The notes beneath the pieces were generated by a model, which did not search any database, was not told the DNA's origin, and saw only the letters and a list, made by a program, of their open reading frames with translations. A stretch of DNA of 64,000 nt from Tanypteryx hageni (lineage: Eukaryota > Arthropoda > Insecta > Odonata > Petaluridae), in NCBI GenBank assembly GCA_028673005.1, contig CM054116.1, positions 131,417,547-131,481,546 on the forward strand, written 5' to 3'. Positions 35,096-47,202 of this stretch are shown here, piece by piece; position 1 is the stretch's first letter, and every line of letters starts with the position of its first letter. The position numbers and the translations under genes were made by a program.

Positions 35096-35640
35096 GGGAC
35101 GGAGACCAGAAAAGAGTGGAAGGGATAGAGAGAGAGAGAAGAAGGGAGCGAGAGGCGCATAGGGCGGTTACATGGGATAGGCTCCGGATATGTTTCCTTT
35201 TTCTTCGAGAACAATATGGAGAAGAGGGGATTAGGGAATTGGAAGAATGAGATGGGAGGAGGAAGGAGAAGTAGAAGAGAGAGGAGGGAAAGAGGAAGAA
35301 GGCTGGAAGAGAGAGGAGATGAGAGAAGATTCAGGTGGATTTGGATGAGAGGAGGATGGGGCCAATAAGGAAGGTGCAATAATGGAAGGAGGGAGATATG
35401 GAGGAGAAAGAAATGAAGCAGAGAGGAAAGTAAAGGAAAGCGGAGATAGGATATGAATGCCGGAAGACGGAAAAAATTAAGGATGAAGAAAGGGGAATGA
35501 GGGAGTGAGAGGAAAGAGAGGAGGGTAACACGGGGGAGTGGGAGGAAAGAGAGAAGGGTAACATCGGGGAGTGAGAGGAAAGAGAGGAGGGGGATATGAG
35601 AGAATGAAAGAGGGATAAGGAGAGAGGGGGGAGGAGCACT
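35096..35640. repeat. Polypurine tract
   Basis: GGAGGAAGGAGAAG-type sequence. From about 35500 a loose 33-bp repeat appears, with GAGTGAGAGGAAAGAGAGGA near 35511 and later variants. Confidence 0.7.
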
Positions 35641-36080
35641 TCGTCGGCGCCACGTATTCTTCGGAAAAAGGAAGATAACTTTTCCATTCTACGTCCCGTC
35701 CAATTCCGTCCATTGCTTCTGCTTGAAATGGCGAGGAATATGATTGACTTTGATAGCGGCCTAAAAAGTTTCCGCAATAGAAACCACCAGATGTTCTCGA
35801 GAGCGAATGTCATCCAAAACACAATGAAATAGGTCTGGTTCCACTTCCTTTACTTTTGTAACAAAACCTAGATACATAAATTAAACACATAATTATTACG
35901 ACAAAAAATAGAAATCCTATGCGCATGAGGCATTTATGAATGAGAAGAGGTTTCTCAAGTTATCCAACATCGGACTAACGCGTCCGTACGAGGCCAATGA
36001 TAATGTGTCGATGAAAGCTTGAGAAGGTCAGACTCCATGGCGAGGTCGATGTCATTATGGCAGTATCAGCTTAGATGCCC
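35641..36080. other. Mixed sequence between purine and pyrimidine blocks
   Basis: No recognised feature; includes CpG-bearing unique DNA at 35640-35720 and 35970-36060. Confidence 0.4.
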
Positions 36081-36165
36081 GCCTCTCTCCCTCCCTGTCC
36101 CCTCTCCATCTCCCTCCCTCTCTCCCTTCCCCTCTCCCCCTCCCTCTCCCCCTCTCCCTCTCCCT

Positions 36166-36211
<46 letters not shown>

Positions 36212-36540
36212 ATCTCTATCTCTATCTCTACATGAGCCACGGTGGCGGGGATGGTCAGGTCTTAAGTATGGAGGGGTCCCTCTCACGCGGGCCTCTCGAT
36301 TCTATAGTGTCTTCGCTCTCTCTCTCTCTCTCTCACTCCTCCCTTCCTCTCTACCTCCTATCTCTAGGTCTCTCCTCACTATTTTCTCTATGTCCATTTT
36401 CCTCCTTATCCTTATATACCACTATTTCTCTCCTTAAATCCCACTATCTGTCCCCACATCTCTTTCCTCCCTCTTCTTCTCCTCCCCTCTTATCCTCCTC
36501 CCCTCCCCTCTCCCCCTCGAGGGCCCTCACCCCTTCCAGG
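36081..36540. repeat. Polypyrimidine tract with (CT)n and (CTATCT)n
   Basis: Clean (CT)n at about 36172-36204 runs into (TATCTC)n to 36230; another (CT)n lies at 36316-36334. The Ser/Leu frames on + and Arg/Glu frames on - are artefacts. Confidence 0.8.
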
Positions 36541-36926
36541 CGTAATGGGGCGCCGTAAACCTTGAGGCCAAGTGTCTTTATGTCCGCAGCGAGCGTTGGA
36601 CGGTGGCACTTGGCGTGACTCCCGCCAATGTGTGGCGAACAAGAGGGAAAGAGAGAGAGAGCAAAGTCCCTTCTCTGCAGGCGAAGGGTGCATTTGGTAG
36701 GCAAGAGGTGACGTTGCCCTCGGCCAAAAAACTTCTAATGATGTACTACCCGTTTATCGTCTCCATTTCAACAACTAAGGAAGTAGAGAGCTAACTGATA
36801 CACGCGTGACGTTTATTAATAGCGCTGTGATTATAGTAACTTAGGAGTTTCGTGAAAAAATGAAGTTATTTCCGTTTTTATTTTAGTTGATAATCAAGGG
36901 AATTCAATTCATCCATTAAATAAAGC

Positions 36927-36927
<1 letters not shown>

Positions 36928-36984
<57 letters not shown>
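36928..36984. repeat. (TA)n microsatellite abutting a LINE B end
   Basis: About 28 TA units directly followed by the ATCATCATC tail of LINE B copy 3. Confidence 0.85.
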
Positions 36985-36986
<2 letters not shown>

Positions 36987-37319
36987 TCATCATAGGTAGT
37001 CTGTCCGTAGACAGGTCCGTGATTATTCTTGGTTAAATCTGGTTCTCCATATACTCCTATTTTCTGCTGTCCTCTTTATATATTGATAACTCTCTTTCCC
37101 TTTCAAATCGTCTATCAGCTGAAACCTTTTCCTACCTCTTACCCTTTTCCCATCTAGTTTTCCTTCTAACACGTCTTTAATCATACTCTCTCTCCTCAGG
37201 TAATGTCCAACCCAGTTAGCCTTCCTCTTTCTAATAGTCTGTATAATCATTCGCTTCTCTCCTATTCTTCGTAGCACTTCATCGTTTTTCATCCTATCTG
37301 TCCATTTTATCTTCAGCAT
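36985..37319 (-). pseudogene. LINE family B 3' fragment (copy 3, best preserved)
   Basis: On the minus strand from 37319 to 37023 it reads MLKIKWTDRMKNDEVLRRIG, then EKRMIIQTIRKRKANWVGHY and VLEGKLDGKR, ending RSIWRTRFNQE and a stop. It has no internal stop, and Gly replaces the stop of copy 1. The 3' tail (37022-36985) matches copy 1, including GGACCTGTCTACGGA and a GATGATGAT end. It begins abruptly at a (TA)n run, so it is 5' truncated. Confidence 0.85.
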
Positions 37320-37337
37320 ATATATATATATATATAT

Positions 37338-37457
37338 TTGACGCCCCCAGCAGCCTGCCAACTTGGTCCTCAAATTCGTAAGTGTCCACTGGGCTTCCTT
37401 CAACACCTTGTTGCCACCCTCATCACTACCTTTCCTTTTCCTTAAGTTAGTATATAT
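37338..37457 (+). mobile_element. Second copy of the palindrome-arm repeat
   Basis: GCCAACTTGGTCCTC, GTCCACTGGGCTTCCT, CAACACCTTGTTG and ACCTTTCCTTTTCC follow in the same order as in the right arm at 6190-6290, ending in a short TA run. It shares only the distal half of the arm. It lies next to LINE B copy 3 with a (TA)n run (37318-37337) between. Confidence 0.75.
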
Positions 37458-38644
37458 ATCCTTTATACCATATATAATGGTATTATGCCGTACTTAGGGT
37501 CTGATGCGGAACGTTTTAGTTCCTTACAAATACGATCTAAACTTGCCGAGAGCACTTTTATTTAATATTATTTCTTCCCATTTTTCTGCAATTCTGAAAT
37601 ATATTTTAAAAGATAGATAGCAAGCCATTCTCAGCAAACTCGATTCCCAGTTGGAATCATAAATAATTTGCGACGAGTGTGTTTACTCAGGGTCCTTAGT
37701 AAGCAGTTTAGGACATCACGCCTGTGTAGTTTACCATTTTTCTTAACCATTTCGTAATAAATTTACATAAACTTACGATTAAAATTACTAATAATAAATA
37801 AATAAGCTGTAAAATTACGATAGGAATGTGAATGGAACGGTTTACGGTGAAAGTTAGTGACACAGCGGCATAATTAGTTCGGTTTACAAAATTAATGAAA
37901 TAGGAAAAAATCAAATAATTTTGTGGAAAAGCACACATGCGCGATGAAAGTCGGGAAAATGTTGTATGTCTCTTACGGATTGCAAAATGTATAATATCGG
38001 AATATACAGGACAGCAATTTTGACATTCTATATGTTAGTAAAACCATAACGCTCTAAATTTTTTGAGAAAATCCATGCATCTGAGGGATAATGAAAACAA
38101 TCAATGATGAAGCCGATAGATGATAAGAGTTTATAAATTCCAAATTTATAAACGCCACTTTACTCATGCGTCTATAGCAATGCACGATAAAAACATTAGT
38201 ACTGAAGTTTGTGAAGCAAATTTATCCTGTGGGAAACCAATGGTAAACACAAGATGAACATATCGCCAATCTATTGCTCCTGCATCCGCTTAGCGAGGCT
38301 GCAAATGACGTTATTAAAAACTAAATTTAACGGACGAGGCCGAGACTTCGTGGAATTCCATAATCAAATAAAAATAGCAATATGAGAAAATTTTCATTAA
38401 AATACTTTCTTGTATTGTTATTTTTATTTCGTAAAAAACTAATCGAAGTAAAATCTTGAACGATCCTCTATGATTATTTGACTAAATATTACAATAACCG
38501 CGCTATTTCAACTGCAAAATCTATTATCCACATAATTTCTAACGAAAACATGTAAATTTGCATTTTATAATTATCAAATATCGTATTTTGTTGCCTCAGC
38601 ATTAATAACAACTACTGATGGCGTTTTTTGTGGAATAATTCCAT
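37458..38644. other. AT-rich sequence without recognised features
   Basis: A 76-codon minus frame (37708-37938) has no known domain. Confidence 0.45.
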
Positions 38645-38711
38645 AATTTGAAATGAAAACACTGTAATTATAACCAATGATAGAAAATTACAGTGTTTTT
38701 CATTTCAAATT
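38645..38711. repeat. Short inverted repeat (26-bp stem, ~15-bp loop)
   Basis: AATTTGAAATGAAAACACTG on the left and CAGTGTTTTTCATTTCAAAT on the right are inverse copies around TAACCAATGATAG. It may be a tiny fold-back element or a deleted MITE. Confidence 0.85.
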
Positions 38712-39640
38712 TAACAACATATAGCATTAATTAGACCTTTGAAAGTTATAATGAACCATAAATTGTTTTATCGACTTCCTGGTAATTCTCTAAAATTACC
38801 AACTGTTATATGTGCAATCATTAGCGATCCAAAATTTATGTCCATACGAAATATCCCACAAATTAAAATGCACGCACATTCTCAATTACATCAATTTATC
38901 GTGTAATACAGAACGTAGTAATAATCACCAATAATACCTGAATTGATAGATTTAGTTTTGGAAAACTTTGAATATCATTATTGATATGCCATTTCGGTGG
39001 CAAAATCCATCCGAGGCACCTTTGCTGTAAAAATAAAAAGAAATCATTATTTGCGCCAGAATGTAGAATTGCAATTTCATTAAGGAAATAATGATTACTT
39101 CGTAAATTTTTAATGAAAAAAACGCTTCGACAATCTCAGTCTCACATCTCGTGTTATCGCGACTCTCGAGCAGCGATCGTTGAGTCGTAAAGATAATTTT
39201 GCGGAAATTTTCATAGCAGGGCAATCGTCGTCCCCTTTTTGCTCTTCTCAGAAAAGTGGCGTTCTACACGTCGACTTAATAACGACGCCCGTCCCTTTCT
39301 ATACATACACACACACATCGTGTCGTTGAGGCGAAAGAATTTCGTAAGGGAACGCCTCCACTTAACATGGCCCCAATTGCATCCCAATGGCTTACATGTC
39401 TCTTTCACGGTTAAGCGGAGAAAAAGAGGAAAATTGAGAGAGAGAGAGAGAGATGGAAGTGAAAATGGGGTAATGACTCGCACAATCGCATGGACAAAAC
39501 TCCTTTCCCAGCCCGTCATCTCCTTTGAATGGGAAAGGGTCGCTCTCATTAGCGTTCCCGATCGTAGCCTTTTGGGAACCGCAAAAGGTGATATTTCCTA
39601 TGGAAAGGGTTAATATGGTCCGGGATGACACATTTCTAGG
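38712..39640. other. AT-rich, then mixed sequence
   Basis: 39130-39400 has more CpG. The 112- and 124-codon frames at 39211-39613 lie on opposite strands and carry no domain I know. A (GA)n run lies at 39436-39452. Confidence 0.4.
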
Positions 39641-39679
39641 CGAGTTTTAGGCGGAAAACTGTCGCAAAAGACGAATATG

Positions 39680-40187
39680 GACGTGTAATGGAGATGGAAG
39701 CACAGGGACGAGGAACAGAGAGGACGAGAGAAGGATGAGGTAGCAAAAGTATCGAATAAGAGAGAAAGGAGAAAAGATTAAACGTACAAAGTAAAGCAAT
39801 GCAGGTGAAATAGGGGTTGGTTGGAGGCATAGAGTAGGAGGAGATGAAAGCAGGATAGAAATTTGAGGAGAATTTGAAAAATGGGAGGAAAGAGAGGAAA
39901 CAGTGAGTGGAAATGGCAGACAGATGAATGAGAAGAGAGGAAAAGATAACTCTTTGGAAGTAAAATGCTTCAGAAAGAAGGAAAGGGAAAAAGAGAAGGG
40001 GAGATGAGAGGGGGAAATGAGTAACTGGATATTGAGAGAGGCGAAGAGCTAAGAAATTGGGAGGGAAGAAGATGAAGATGATGATGCAGACAGGAAGAGA
40101 AAGAAGGGGATAGGAAACGACACAACGGATCTAGAAACGAAAGAATTTCGAACATGTTCCAGTTTCGTTGAAACATCGTCTCTCTCG

Positions 40188-40228
<41 letters not shown>

Positions 40229-41165
40229 CATGGGATTGTGCTCATGTCCGACATGGAGAGGAGAGAGGAGAGAAAGAGGAGGGGGGAAAGGGCAGCGAAG
40301 AGGGCGGCAAACTCAATTAGACGCAGCGAAGAGAGCCTTTTTGCGTGGGATATATTTATATGGGAGGCGGGGAATAATTGATGGGGAGGGGGTGGAAAGA
40401 GAAAAGAGGCGAGGGAAAGGGAGGATGAGGCCTTGGGAATAAAGGAGGAGGAAGGTGAAGAGGGGGAGAGAGAGGCGGAGTAGGGGAAGGGGATCAGAGA
40501 GAGAGAGATTAATTTCTGTACAGGAAGATACGAGGATGGGGAAAAGAGTCACCACGAAAGAGAGAGCGGCATGAGATAAAGAAAGGGAGTGGGAGAAAGA
40601 GATGTGAGGAAGAGGCAAGTAAACGAGAAGAGGCGAAGAGAGTGGGAAATTTGAGAGAGAGAGAGATGGGAAGAAAACGAAAGAGGAGATAGCATGTGTG
40701 AGGGAAAAGTGAGATAGGCAAAGAAGGGAAGATTCGAAGGGTGAGAGGGAAAGAAAGGGAGAGAGGGAAGGGAAAGAGGTGGCGGGAGAGAGGAGAAAGA
40801 GGGGAAGGGAGAGAGCGAGGAAGCCGAAGAGAGGAAGAAAAAGGAAAGGAAATGGAGGAGGCAAGCGAGAGGAATGGGGTGAGGGAAAGCGAGAGTGAGA
40901 GGAAGAGATGGGATATGAAAGTAACGGGCAATTTGATGGAGCAACTGATTGCTAGGAATGGGATGCTTTGAGGCAGGAAGAATATTTGTGAGGTGGAAGG
41001 AGGGAAAGCAGAGTAGGGAGAGAGGAAAAAGGGTGGCGAGTGTGGACAAAATGACAAAGGGGGGGAGAGGGAAAAGAGGAGACATGAGGGAGGAAGGAGT
41101 TGGAAGGAGATGTGTGGGGCGTCGCATGCGAGAGAGAGAAAGCTAGGGATATGTGTGGAGAGACG
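39680..41165. repeat. 1.5-kb polypurine region
   Basis: A/G-rich on the + strand throughout except for a (CT)n insert at 40183-40228, where the bias flips and a GAGAGG block resumes. No clear unit. The 231- and 192-codon Ser/Leu/Pro frames on the minus strand are artefacts. Confidence 0.75.
40183..40228. repeat. (TC)n microsatellite inside the purine region
   Basis: A CT run interrupted by single changes. It makes an inverted, self-complementary partner with the GA-rich flanks. Confidence 0.8.
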
Positions 41166-43880
41166 GGGAGAGAGCAGAAATTGAATGTAGATTTTTTTAT
41201 ACAAAACAGAATTTTCTCTATATCAGAACAACGAAGAGAGGAATGAAAAATCTTTCAAATTAAAAGTTTGATTTAGCGGATATTTTTATTCTAAAAAATT
41301 TCTAATTAAATGCAACCTATCTGGGCAATCATTTTTCTTTAATTATTGAAATAATTACAGTTTTAACGTTATACTGCAGTGGTGTCTCCCTATATTTTTA
41401 AAATCGAATGTCTTAATTTATTCACTATTTCAATTTCACCCCATATCTAGAGGGGAAATTGTAATTGCGCTATTTTGCTTCAGTTTCGAGGTGAGGCAGA
41501 GCTTGTAAGAAGATGTTTTATCGCTGATTAATACATTAACTATGGGTCACTTCGGGTTGATTTTCAGCGTCGCTTTGAAAGAATAAATGAACCACGAAAG
41601 TTAGTAAAATGGGACTCTACATATGAGGCGATTCGAATAAATGGGAGCGAGAGTGAAAATGCGCAATCTCGAGCAGAAAGTTTCGAATGAAGTGAAAGCG
41701 GAACAAATGCGAAAAGCGATAAAACGAAATCTCTGAGATATTTGCAAAAGAAAATACACTGCTTATTCTCCAGTCCATTCAGTGAGTTTAAACTTTTTCC
41801 AAAGATACGACGCTTTGGTCACTGGAAATAGACTAAGATGAAATTGTAAGTTACCAGCGAATGAAACCTACAATTGGAAAGTGAGCTACATGGATGCATG
41901 CTGGATCACAAATTTCTGACTGAAGCCTAGATTCATTTTTATGGTTCAGCAAACGCAATATCCACTTGCAGTTAAAACAATATAACAACATAGTCCGAGA
42001 GAGATTTGCAGAAATCTGTGTTTGGTGTCCCGTATGCCGCCGTGGATTATATGGTCTTTTCACTCCATGAAGAAGTTGCAGTGCCGCGTTTAACATCTTA
42101 TTTGTGATTTTAAATAAAATTATATTTGGATGATCAATTTCATTTCATAAAGATTGATATGTTGTGGATAAAATGTCTCGGTCGCAGGAAAATTGGTCAA
42201 AAACAGAATTGTCGATCAATTTCTTTGTCGTTTTTTAGTTGTCGTCACAGTCAGCGTGGTATCGTTTCAGAAGATTTTATCAAAATTAGAGCGGCAACTC
42301 AAATTGACAACAGAAAAATCGCTATTTTCTAAGTAAAATCGATCAGTTAATCATTGCGTTTCTTACGACACCAGTGCAGAATTAGAGGGAAATTAGCGGT
42401 TCATTTTTTTTAGTTCGATAGTGGTGGTGAAATAAGTATCAAAGGCATTAAAGAGATTGATTCGACAAATTGTTGCATACGATTATTAAATCACGATGAT
42501 TTGGTTTTAAACTGAACTTATTTTATTCAGTACACCTGCCGACAAAGAGTAACGCTTGGTTTCTCCGTTCACAGGGGAATGGGAACCGAAACACGGGAAG
42601 AAAGTAATCCACTTCCGTGGCAGATAATTTTCTTTGATGAAAAATGAAGGTTTCCAAAAAACGTGAAATGTAGTGTGGCAATATGGGAAATACTAACTAT
42701 TATACCTCCGAATTAAAAAAACAAACCTAGGATTTTCACATGCATGGCGGCGCTTCCTTTCTAATATGGAAACGAATTCTCTGAATATTTTAATGTAATA
42801 TTGCAAATATCATAGAAGCTGTAAAAGAGGATGTGAAATCAAGCATTTTGTGTTACTTGGTCTATTAAGCTCGCAATCAAATATTTAAAGCGATGCGTTT
42901 CTTATTATTTAACTTCTCGTAATTCTAAACAGGCCAATGTATAAACTGTTGCTTTGAAGGACCAAAGTAAAAATTGCCAAAACAAAACCACAGGATCAGG
43001 ATCTTCTGTTTCATTCAGGGATTAATACAAGGTTCCTTCGCAGAAAGCCCGTAGTCAGGAATCCTCACGGGACTCTCATTTAAGTGTTACGACACAAGAG
43101 TAAGTAGTAAGAAATTCTTACTCAAAATATTTCATCTGTCTACTGCAGTTATTAATTAGAGAGAAAAAAGAAAATGTCAGAGCGGAGATAAATGGACTAC
43201 AAGTACTTATTAAATGGGAAAAAATGTCGCTCTCCATTGGCTAAAAGAAGAATACCTCGCGGGAGGCCAACAGATCAACATATAAGATCGGAGACAAATG
43301 TTTCCACTCATAAAATATTTTTCAAAAAGGTTGAAAGATCACCTGAGTTAATGTCTACACACAGCAAAAGTTAACAATTGAAAGGACGCTGAATAACTTT
43401 CATAACGGAATACATCGTTTATTTTTATCTTTCTCCTTTTCATGTTTAAGTAAATGTTTTATATTTTAAAAATTTTATACCCGAGTTCCATAATTTGACA
43501 AATCAGCAACCTTAACTACAACTTACATTTTCCCTGCCTCTATACTGACAAATAACACAATGACATGGACGGACTGATGGTAATTTTTTAATTAAGCGCT
43601 ACCGACTGGTTATGCTTCAGTTAAGCGATTCCGATTATGAAAGAGAGAACAATATGACCTCTATATCACTCTCTCACGCATCACTAAGTGCATGTTATTT
43701 GTTCGATTGGAGAACATGAGTTCACAGGCGACAGTCATTTGACTGCTCCATCTGCGAGAGAGAGAAGCCTTTACTACTATAGCAGCCTCGCTACCTTTAG
43801 CCGACGTCAACCAAAGAGGACACGCTGTCGCACGCCCAGAATTCTGCACGACTCCGGTACCACTCAAATCCTCTCCTCCT
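41166..43880. other. AT-rich sequence without recognised features
   Basis: Frames at 41851-42096, 42126-42332 and 43192-43374 show no known domain. Nothing else stands out. Confidence 0.45.
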
Positions 43881-43889
43881 AACCCGTGC

Positions 43890-44530
43890 ACTCCTGCCAG
43901 CCCTCTCCCTCCCTCCCTCTCTCAATCCCCTCCACTCTACCTCCATCCCCTCCACTCCTCTCCCTCCCTCTCCTCCACAACATCTTCGCCTTAATCCGCA
44001 CTGCAAATTCCCTCGTCAAACCTCTCCTTCCTCCATCTCTCTCGCACTTTTCTCCATCTCCATTTCTGCTCCTACCCTTCCACTTTCGCTTCCATCTTCT
44101 TTTCCTCTACGATTCCTTCACAACGACACACCCCATCCAACTTCTATTTCTGCCGTATCATTCTCGGAAACGAATGGGAGGGGTGGACAGGAGGTAGTTG
44201 GAGGTGGCAGTAGGGGACAGTGTCTGGAAAAACACGACAAACAGAAAAACTTGGCTCGGACCATTTTCCTGTCTTCTTCCTGAGCCTTCCCTTCTCCTTA
44301 CTCACCCCTCCCTCGTACGATTCCATCTCTCTTTCCTTATTTATTCATCCGTATCCTCCACTATTCTTCCTTTTCTTACACAGCTCTCTCATTCTCCCCA
44401 TCCCTCCATCTCCTTCTTCCGATCTTCCCATCTATCCGCCTTCTTCCTCTCTCTCTCTCCGTCCTCTTATTCTTTTATACCATCTCTTCCCCATTTCTCC
44501 TCAAATCCCCCTCGTTTGCTTTTTCCCCTT
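43890..44530. repeat. Polypyrimidine region
   Basis: CTCCCTCCCTCTCTC-type sequence, interrupted at 44165-44270 by a short purine and mixed stretch. The 143-codon Ser/Leu/Phe frame is an artefact. Confidence 0.7.
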
Positions 44531-44671
44531 CTCCATTTTTTTCTATTTTCTCATAATATAATTCCAATTTTTTGTGCTCGTTCGATACAAGAAAAATCGA
44601 GCTTGAAACGCTTTCCCGTTTACTCTTAATTCAGTAGAATGGCATAAAAGTGTACAGGAAACGACTGACTC

Positions 44672-44795
44672 CACTCTCTATCTCTCTCCCCCTCTCTCTA
44701 ATCCCTCTCTCTCTAATCCCTCTCTCTAATCTCTCTCTTTCTCTCTCCCCTCTCCTTTTTCTCTATCTCTCTCCCTTCCCTTCAGCGTCCGGCCT
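44672..44795. repeat. (CT)n-rich tract
   Basis: TCTCTCTAATCCC recurs at 14- to 20-base spacing over about 100 bp. Confidence 0.7.
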
Positions 44796-45470
44796 CTGCC
44801 TCGTGCTCCGGCGGCTGGCAATGATCTCCACGGAACCATGTTTCCAGTTGCTATTTTAATTGGATTATACAAATCACAGGAAAATTGGAAATTCGTTTGA
44901 TGGTTTTGGTTCTTGTGCCTATTGCGAGAACGTTCCTCTTCTGAAAGTGTAAATATTTGCTCCTCGAATGCTCCATTCAGTCAGTCCTTGAGAGTTTTAA
45001 AGCGCTGACTCAACATGCTTAAGCAAGTTGGAGGATGTTTGAAGTGGTCTGAGAAGTGAATGGACATGCCCATGTTGTGCGTCAGAGAGCAAGCAATTGG
45101 CTTGCACTGTCTATAGATTATGCCATCTGATTCAATCAATTTGCAACTGAACGCGGCCGTTCTCAGAACTTGAATTTCGACTAATTGAATGGACTTTAAA
45201 AATCTGGAGATGGATTCGCCTTTTATTTTGTCATTCCTTATTCATGCCATACTACCTAACTTAAAGATAAGGTTTCCCATTGGGTGATGCCCTAGTTACA
45301 GTCCAGACAGGCATTTTAAGGTGGAACGAGCCCTTATATATGTAATTTCGCGTATTTCATTTTAAGAAGCGTTGCTAATCTATCCGTCCATTTGAAATTA
45401 GACGTATACTATTAAGGCCATGCCTTCAAATGGATTTCTATTATATGCATTAATAGAGGTAATTTTACGC
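44796..45470. other. AT-rich sequence without recognised features
   Basis: Nothing recognised. Confidence 0.45.
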
Positions 45471-45495
45471 GCGCACACACACACAAATACATGTG

Positions 45496-45541
<46 letters not shown>
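45471..45541. repeat. Compound (CA)n-(TA)n microsatellite
   Basis: GCGCACACACACACA, a short bridge, then about 20 TA units. Confidence 0.85.
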
Positions 45542-45543
<2 letters not shown>

Positions 45544-45899
45544 TAAATATTTATTTCAGTACGTAATTCTGAGGATTTTATTTAAATTCCTGATGGAATG
45601 GCATAGCTTTAGTCACGCCAGATAGCTTCTGTGTAATCGGAAATAAATTTAAATTTCAACTTCATATCCCTGTGATAGAGCTTCATTTAATTTCGTATTT
45701 TAAAATGCAATGAGATAATATCGCATTCGAAATCTATCTCTCTACCAATACTACCTTGTAAATGGAAACGAATTCGAAATTTCAATATAGGAATCTCCCG
45801 TGCGAAATGCGAATAATTTATGCTACGCTTCTTGCGTACATTACACGTTCGCCTCTTTCCCAACGGTGGTCGGTTTCAGAAGAGCGAATGTTAAGGTTA
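45542..45899. other. AT-rich sequence without recognised features
   Basis: Nothing recognised. Confidence 0.4.
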
Positions 45900-46100
45900 T
45901 GAGCACGGAGGCGAAAGAAAGAACGAAATCGTGCGAGAGAAAGTATGAAGAGGGTAGGGATAGATAAAACAAGCGGAGGAGGGAAAGGGAATCTGGAAGG
46001 GGAGAATTGAGAGCAGTGTGGATGGGAGGGAAGAGGAATGAAGAAGAGGCAAGTGAGAGGAGATATGTGAGTGGCGCTGCCTTAGAGATGGAAAAGTGAG
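45900..46100. repeat. Purine-rich tract
   Basis: GAGGGAAAGGGAATCTGG and similar; no clear unit. Confidence 0.6.
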
Positions 46101-46740
46101 TCCTGCACCACGCATCACAAACCTTCGAATCTTATTCGTGTGTAGATAATTTTTCTATCTGAATATAGATTATGTTAAAAGAAATATCTCCTGAAGTCTA
46201 TCAATTATTTTTAAAATAATAAACTTTGCAGTGATATATATAAAATGAGATCCATTCGCGACATTTGTAATGCTTCAATTCTGCAGGATGATAACGATAA
46301 TATTTTCACATCAAAGCAGATGAATCAAATTTCTCAGCACTAGAGTTTCAAAAGTGGCGCGTGGCTAGTTCCATACTAGCCCAGGATTTGAAAATGACAT
46401 ATTTGAAAAAAATAAGAAACTATTAAGTAGGTAGATTTTGCATCAAAACCACCAAGTTGATTGTCTAAATAAAATCGGAAATCAACAGCCATTGGGACGA
46501 ATGGACGGCCTTTATCCAGCGGTCTCACTGCCCTCCTTAGGAGGAATCGATTCCACCCGTTTCTCTCGAACGTATAGCTATGCATAAAGAGGAGGAGCTA
46601 GGTCCTCAGAGAGATAGAGGATCAGCGTCGTTTCGACGTCCGATACAATGGCCAACGCTCCCGAAACAATAAGACCTCTACTTCCCAAACCAACAACCTA
46701 TCGACTATCCCGGAACACCGTTATGGTCGGCGAGGGATGA
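46101..46740. other. Unassigned sequence
   Basis: 46480-46740 is GC-richer with CpG; a 69-codon minus frame (46376-46585) has no known domain. Confidence 0.4.
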
Positions 46741-47190
46741 GAGGTAAAAACGGGGAGAGAGGGGAGAGGGAGAAGGGGTTGTAAGGGGAATGGCAGAGGA
46801 AGGGTAAAACCTCACCGCACCTCTTGAATCTTATTTCCCTCCCTCGGCTACTATATCCCTCTTATTTCTCTCTCTCTCTCTCTCTCACTCTCAGCCATTC
46901 CCTTTCTGTTATATCCCTCCACCCTCTTTCTTCCAACTCCAGTTTTCTCCCTTTCCACCCATTCACTCCTCTAACTGCGTTGGCTTTCACTTTGAAAGTT
47001 TGGCTGCTTGGTGTATGGAGTAGCCATTAAGCGAGAGAAAGAGGTAAGGAGGAAAAGAGAGAGTGGGAATGAGAGACGAAGGGAGACTGCTCTTACACTT
47101 TTCCCCTTCCCATTGGTGCCCTTCACTTACTCTCGCGTTCCAAGAGGCACAGAGGAAGGGAGAAAGGGAGACAGGAAGGGACAGACAGAC
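46741..47190. repeat. Alternating purine / pyrimidine / purine blocks
   Basis: Purine 46741-46803, pyrimidine 46815-46975 (with a (CT)n at 46865-46888), then purine 47030-47190. The strand bias switches twice within 450 bp. Confidence 0.7.
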
Positions 47191-47202
47191 AAACGACACT
47201 AT

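Noticed and set aside
40313..41204. Long Ser/Leu/Pro frames (183-231 codons) on the minus strand
   Set aside because: Frames overlap in different phases over a purine tract and contain no recognisable domain.
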